NCBI GenBank assembly: GCA_035624785.1
Contig: DASPQV010000048.1
Span: 117,170-181,169, forward strand
Direction of reading: 5' to 3'
DNA length: 64,000 nt
Origin: JAJZNI01 sp035624785
Lineage (GTDB): Bacteria; Chloroflexota; Dormibacteria; Aeolococcales; Aeolococcaceae
Shown: in pieces, positions 61,373-64,000 of the stretch
Numbering within the stretch: the first letter of the stretch is position 1
Layout: every line of letters begins with the position of its first letter
Translations under genes and position numbers: made by a program
The notes under the pieces: model-generated
The model's database searches: none
Seen by the model: the letters and a program-made list of their open reading frames with translations, nothing else
Told to the model about the DNA's origin: nothing

Positions 61373-62101
61373 GTGGCGCGACCCCGCACCCGCCGGCTCG
61401 CCGACATCGTCGCTGATCGTTTTCCTGGCGTGGACCCGGCCCGGCTGATCAGCGCCGGTGAGGTCGAGGTCGACGGTTTCCCGGTCAGCAACCCCGAGGC
61501 ACGGGTGCCGGCTGAGGCAAGCGTCCGGTTGCGCCGGCCAGCTGGGCTGCGCGGCGCAGCCAAGCTGCGCGCCGCCCTCGCGACATTCCGGGTGGAGATC
61601 GCCGGGCGCGCCGCCCTCGATGTGGGCGCGGCCGCGGGCGGGTTCACGCGGGTGCTCCTCGACGCGGGCGCCCGTCGCGTCTATGCGGTTGACGCGGGCC
61701 ATGGCCAGCTCCTGGGTTCACTCCGCCAGGACCCGCGGGTCGTCAACCTCGAATCCACCAACGTGGCCGTGCTGGACCGGCGGCTCATCCCGGAGCCCAT
61801 CGAGGTGGTGACCGTCGATGTCTCGTACCTCTCGCTGTCCAGCGCGGTGGGCCAGCTGGGCGGCATCCTTCTGGCCGAGGGCGCGGAGCTTATCGGCCTG
61901 GTCAAGCCGATGTTCGAGCTGCGCCTGGCGACGGCACCGCTGGATGACGCGAGCCTCGACGCGGCCCTTGACGTGGCGGTTCGAGGGATCACCGCGCGCG
62001 GCTGGACGCTGGTCGCGACCGCGGTCTCGCCGGTGACTGGAGCGCGTGGCGCGCGGGAGCTTCTGGTTCACGCGCGCTGGCCCACGACCGCGCCGGCGTG
62101 A
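61373..62101 (+). CDS. Second TlyA-like S4/FtsJ methyltransferase, divergent
   Basis: 242 aa. Same layout as tlyA at 40.5 kb: a weak S4-like N terminus (RLADIVADRFPGVDPARLISAG), then ALDVGAAAGGFTRVLL, VYAVDAGHGQLLGSL, VVTVDVSYLSLSSAV and LIGLVKPMFEL. The KGGVVRDP loop that follows the catalytic Lys in TlyA is missing and the C terminus is shorter. It may modify another rRNA or tRNA site. GTG 61373 starts 39 nt after thrS. Confidence 0.82.
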   Translation: MARPRTRRLADIVADRFPGVDPARLISAGEVEVDGFPVSNPEARVPAEASVRLRRPAGLRGAAKLRAALATFRVEIAGRAALDVGAAAGGFTRVLLDAGARRVYAVDAGHGQLLGSLRQDPRVVNLESTNVAVLDRRLIPEPIEVVTVDVSYLSLSSAVGQLGGILLAEGAELIGLVKPMFELRLATAPLDDASLDAALDVAVRGITARGWTLVATAVSPVTGARGARELLVHARWPTTAPA

Positions 62102-62219
62102 GGCCGCTGGTCTCGTCGCGATGGCCGTGCTGAGCGAGCTCGCCGCATCAGCCCGGTGAACCGCCGGTCGGTCTCCGACGTGGTTGAGGGTGCACGCAGC
62201 TCTTGGAGGTCACACCGCA

Positions 62220-62723
62220 ATGGTCACCCAGCGACTCCCCGGGCCGGAGATCACCAGGCGCGGACGCCGGCATCCGTCGCCACCAACCGGGCTCTCCACG
62301 GCGGCCAAGCTGGCCCGGTGGGCGGGTGGGCTGGCCATCCTCGCCGCCGGCGGCGTCCATCTCCAGGAGTACGTCGCGGGATACTCCGGGATCCCCACCA
62401 TCGGCACCCTCTTCCTGCTGAACTTCGTGGCAGCCACGGTCATCGCGGTGACCCTCATCCTTCCGGTCGCTCCGGGCTCCCGGCGGGCCTGGCCGTGGAT
62501 CACGGCGCTTGCCGAAGCCGGCGGCGTCGCTTTTGCAGTGACCTCGCTGACGTTCCTCCTGATCAGTCAGAACACGCCTCTGTTCGGGTTCCGGGAGGGC
62601 GGCTTCATCGGCGGCGCCATCCTGGCGGCGATGGTCTCCGAGGTCGCCTCGGCCCTGCTGCTCGGCACGGCGCTCGCGCTCCGCGTCCCTGCATCTCACG
62701 AGGAGGCGCGGTTGCGCCCCTGA
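62220..62723 (+). CDS. Four-helix membrane protein, unknown
   Basis: 167 aa. Four hydrophobic helices: AGGLAILAAGGVHLQEYV, GTLFLLNFVAATVIAVTLIL, ALAEAGGVAFAVTSLTFLL and GGAILAAMVSEVASALLLGT. A ~25-aa basic N terminus precedes them. GGAGGT (62205-62210) lies 9 nt before ATG 62220 and decides the start over the longer TTG 62184. No family recognised. The 213 bp after it hold nothing supportable. Confidence 0.75.
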   Translation: MVTQRLPGPEITRRGRRHPSPPTGLSTAAKLARWAGGLAILAAGGVHLQEYVAGYSGIPTIGTLFLLNFVAATVIAVTLILPVAPGSRRAWPWITALAEAGGVAFAVTSLTFLLISQNTPLFGFREGGFIGGAILAAMVSEVASALLLGTALALRVPASHEEARLRP

Positions 62724-62936
62724 ACCGGGGGCGCCGGCCGTCGTCCCCGGAAGGCGGCTCGGCCGAGGTTGGCCCGCCCGAAGCCGGTGAGGCCGAGGCC
62801 GGCCGGGCCACTGCCGTGATCCGGGTCCCGGCGGCTCCTCGGCTGAGCTGAACCAGCCGCAGGCCCGTCCCCGGCTATCAGCCGCCGCGCATCGGGCGCG
62901 CGCCCGTGCACCGCCGCCAGAATGGCGGCGGGAACC

Positions 62937-63302
62937 ATGACGATCTTCATCGGCTCGACCGTGATCAACACCCCGGATCTGGCGGCGGCGATCAGCTTCT
63001 GGACCGCGGCAGTGGGATACATCGTCCGGGACTCGGATCCGACCTTCGCTGTGCTCGTCGACCCGCGACGCCGCTGGTCCAACCTGTCACTGCAGCGCTC
63101 GGCTGCACCCAAGCGAGGCTTCAACCGAGTCCACCTTGATCTGTACGCAGCGGATCGGGAGGCTGAGGTGACTCGCCTCGAGGCTCTGGGCGCTCGGCGA
63201 GTGGTTCCCTGGATCTATGCACCCGACGCCGACCACGTGGTCATGGCGGCTCCGGATGGCAACGAGTTCTGTGTCGTCCAGAGCCCGTACGGCCAGGATT
63301 GA
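62937..63302 (+). CDS. VOC (glyoxalase/bleomycin-resistance fold) family protein
   Basis: 121 aa. Two beta-alpha-beta-beta-beta halves: TVINTPDLAAAISFWTAAVG at the start, RVHLDLYAADREAEVTRLEALG in the middle, and APDGNEFCVVQSP at the end, matching the glyoxalase-like (PF18029-type) subgroup. His and Glu positions could bind metal. ATG 62922 would add five residues. The last intact gene in the window. Confidence 0.85.
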   Translation: MTIFIGSTVINTPDLAAAISFWTAAVGYIVRDSDPTFAVLVDPRRRWSNLSLQRSAAPKRGFNRVHLDLYAADREAEVTRLEALGARRVVPWIYAPDADHVVMAAPDGNEFCVVQSPYGQD

Positions 63303-63429
63303 GCAGTGTCTCAGGGCTGACTCAGGATCACCGACAAGGCGACCGGCGGAGTGCGCCAGCTTCGCCGCCCACCGCGGCGGCCCATCGAGACAGCCGCCGA
63401 ATGGAGGGCGGCATTGGGGGAGATCGCCG

Positions 63430-63676
63430 TCGGACCTGCCCAAGTAGGTGGTGTCGTCGACCCTCGAGGACCCCGGCTGGAGTCACTCGACGGTGCTGAA
63501 GGGCGACGTGGTGACGAACTTCGACTCAACATCTTGCCGGTCACGCTCGGGGGCTGGTGAGCGCCTCTTCTGGCAAGATCAGCGACAAGCTGCCCATGCG
63601 CCTCACCAAGGTCCGAGCGGTTGTGGGTGACGAAACGTCCCTCGCCCATGAGCGCCTTCGAGAGGCGGCCGACTGA
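63430..63676 (+). pseudogene. Remnant of a dihydrofolate reductase-like (RibD C-terminal family) gene
   Basis: Pieces of one protein family appear in different frames. Frame 1: SDLPK, stop TAG at 63445-63447 where family members have Tyr (LPKYVVSSTL), then VVSSTLEDPGWSHSTVLKGD. Frame 3: DELRLNILPVTLGGW (63513-63557). Frame 1 again: GAGERLF. Frame 2: SGKISDKLPMRLTKVRAVVG. In intact members these blocks are collinear, with ~30 residues more between KGDVV and DELRL. So it carries a nonsense change, frameshifts and an internal deletion; the N-terminal half is not recognisable. Confidence 0.7.
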
Positions 63677-63679
63677 CTG

Positions 63680-64000
63680 AGTGCTCGTCGACGCCGCCCG
63701 CTCCGGACCGATCAGCCTCCCGGCGGCCGTCTCGAAGTGCAGCTTGCCCCGGGTTGTGGGCAGAGATGGCGTAAACCCCGTCATGCAGCCGCCGGTGGTG
63801 GAACCCCGCACAGGCTCACCAGGTTGCGCAGATCGGTCCGCCCGCCTGCCGCCCAGTTGCGGACGTGATGGGCGTGGGTCATCCTTGCCGGCACGGCGCG
63901 GCCCGGGAAGCGGCAGAATCGGTCGCGCGACTCAAGCGCCCGCCGCAGCCGGGCGGAGACCATGCGGCGGCGGCGCCCCACATCGATGGGAAGCCCGTCT
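63680..64000 (-). pseudogene. HNH endonuclease (DUF222/13E12-type) remnant, partial
   Basis: The only minus-strand gene, cut by the right edge. The C-terminal HNH region reads DGLPIDVGRRRRMVSARLRR, RDRFCRFPGRAVPARMTHAH and HVRNWAAGGRTDLRNLVSLCG. The family motif CRFPGC has Arg for the second Cys. After LVSLCG the frame breaks at a GGGG run (near 63807-63815): one base fewer would restore GFHHRRLHDGVYAIS. A second shift then puts GKLHFETAAGRLIGP in the third frame. A sequencing error could explain one shift, but not all changes. Confidence 0.7.

Noticed and set aside
63311..63811. 166-aa minus-strand open frame at the right edge as an intact gene
   Set aside because: Only its first ~50 residues match the HNH-protein tail in a shifted frame; the rest is antisense to the DHFR-like remnant.

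Overview
The window is a high-GC (roughly 70%) bacterial chromosome segment packed with housekeeping genes. From position 1 to about 63,300 every convincing gene lies on the plus strand. About 28 junctions are stop/start overlaps (ATGA, GTGA, TTGA, TGATG or 8-10 nt) and imply translational coupling. Bacterial core operons, an archaeal-type ProRS, a SigB/F-type sigma factor, Tad-type minor pilins and promoters dominated by the -10 box suggest a Terrabacteria-like lineage such as Chloroflexota or Candidatus Dormibacterota. That placement is inference; no rRNA is present to settle it.

Layout. 1-5,650: end of topA, the HslVU protease, then rpsB-tsf-pyrH-frr. 5,830-11,340: an envelope and isoprenoid operon, uppS-cdsA-dxr-rseP-ispG. 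11,470-16,220: a secreted beta-repeat protein, proS and the bifunctional (p)ppGpp enzyme. 16,420-19,720: three TadG/TadE-like proteins, Ser/Thr/Asn-rich and unlike their neighbours. 19,800-23,230: hisS, two small membrane proteins, and an RsbW-like anti-sigma factor coupled to its sigma factor. 23,380-32,580: alaS, an FtsA/PilM-like ATPase plus a large bitopic membrane protein, ruvX, mltG, aroE and a prepilin peptidase. 32,720-37,060: cupin, PH-domain protein, then aroC-aroKB-aroQ. 37,150-43,890: efp, Asp23-like, nusB, xseA-xseB, tlyA-nadK-recN. 43,955-47,740: scpA-scpB-rluB-cmk-plsC. 47,750-58,020: dinG, a split glutamine-dependent NAD synthetase, rsmI, metG-tatD-rsmA and an MFS transporter. 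58,150-62,100: a zinc-ribbon protein, tRNA-Val(GAC), a small Cys-rich protein, thrS and a second TlyA-like protein. 62,200-64,000: a membrane protein, a VOC protein and two decayed genes.

The genes cover translation (S2, EF-Ts, RRF, EF-P, five aminoacyl-tRNA synthetases, rRNA and pseudouridine modification), isoprenoid and lipid carrier synthesis, the shikimate pathway (dehydroquinate synthase, dehydroquinase, shikimate dehydrogenase, shikimate kinase and chorismate synthase), chromosome segregation and repair, and NAD(P) supply.

Points most worth a second look: an anti-sigma protein that has lost the GHKL kinase residues; an FtsA-like/membrane-protein pair joined by a nine-codon mini-cistron; likely leaderless mRNAs with TAnnnT boxes 7-10 nt before the start codon; Tad minor pilins with no pilus motor nearby; unusual HslU, EF-P, ThrRS and DinG variants; and a right edge holding a broken dihydrofolate-reductase-like gene and a broken HNH endonuclease gene.
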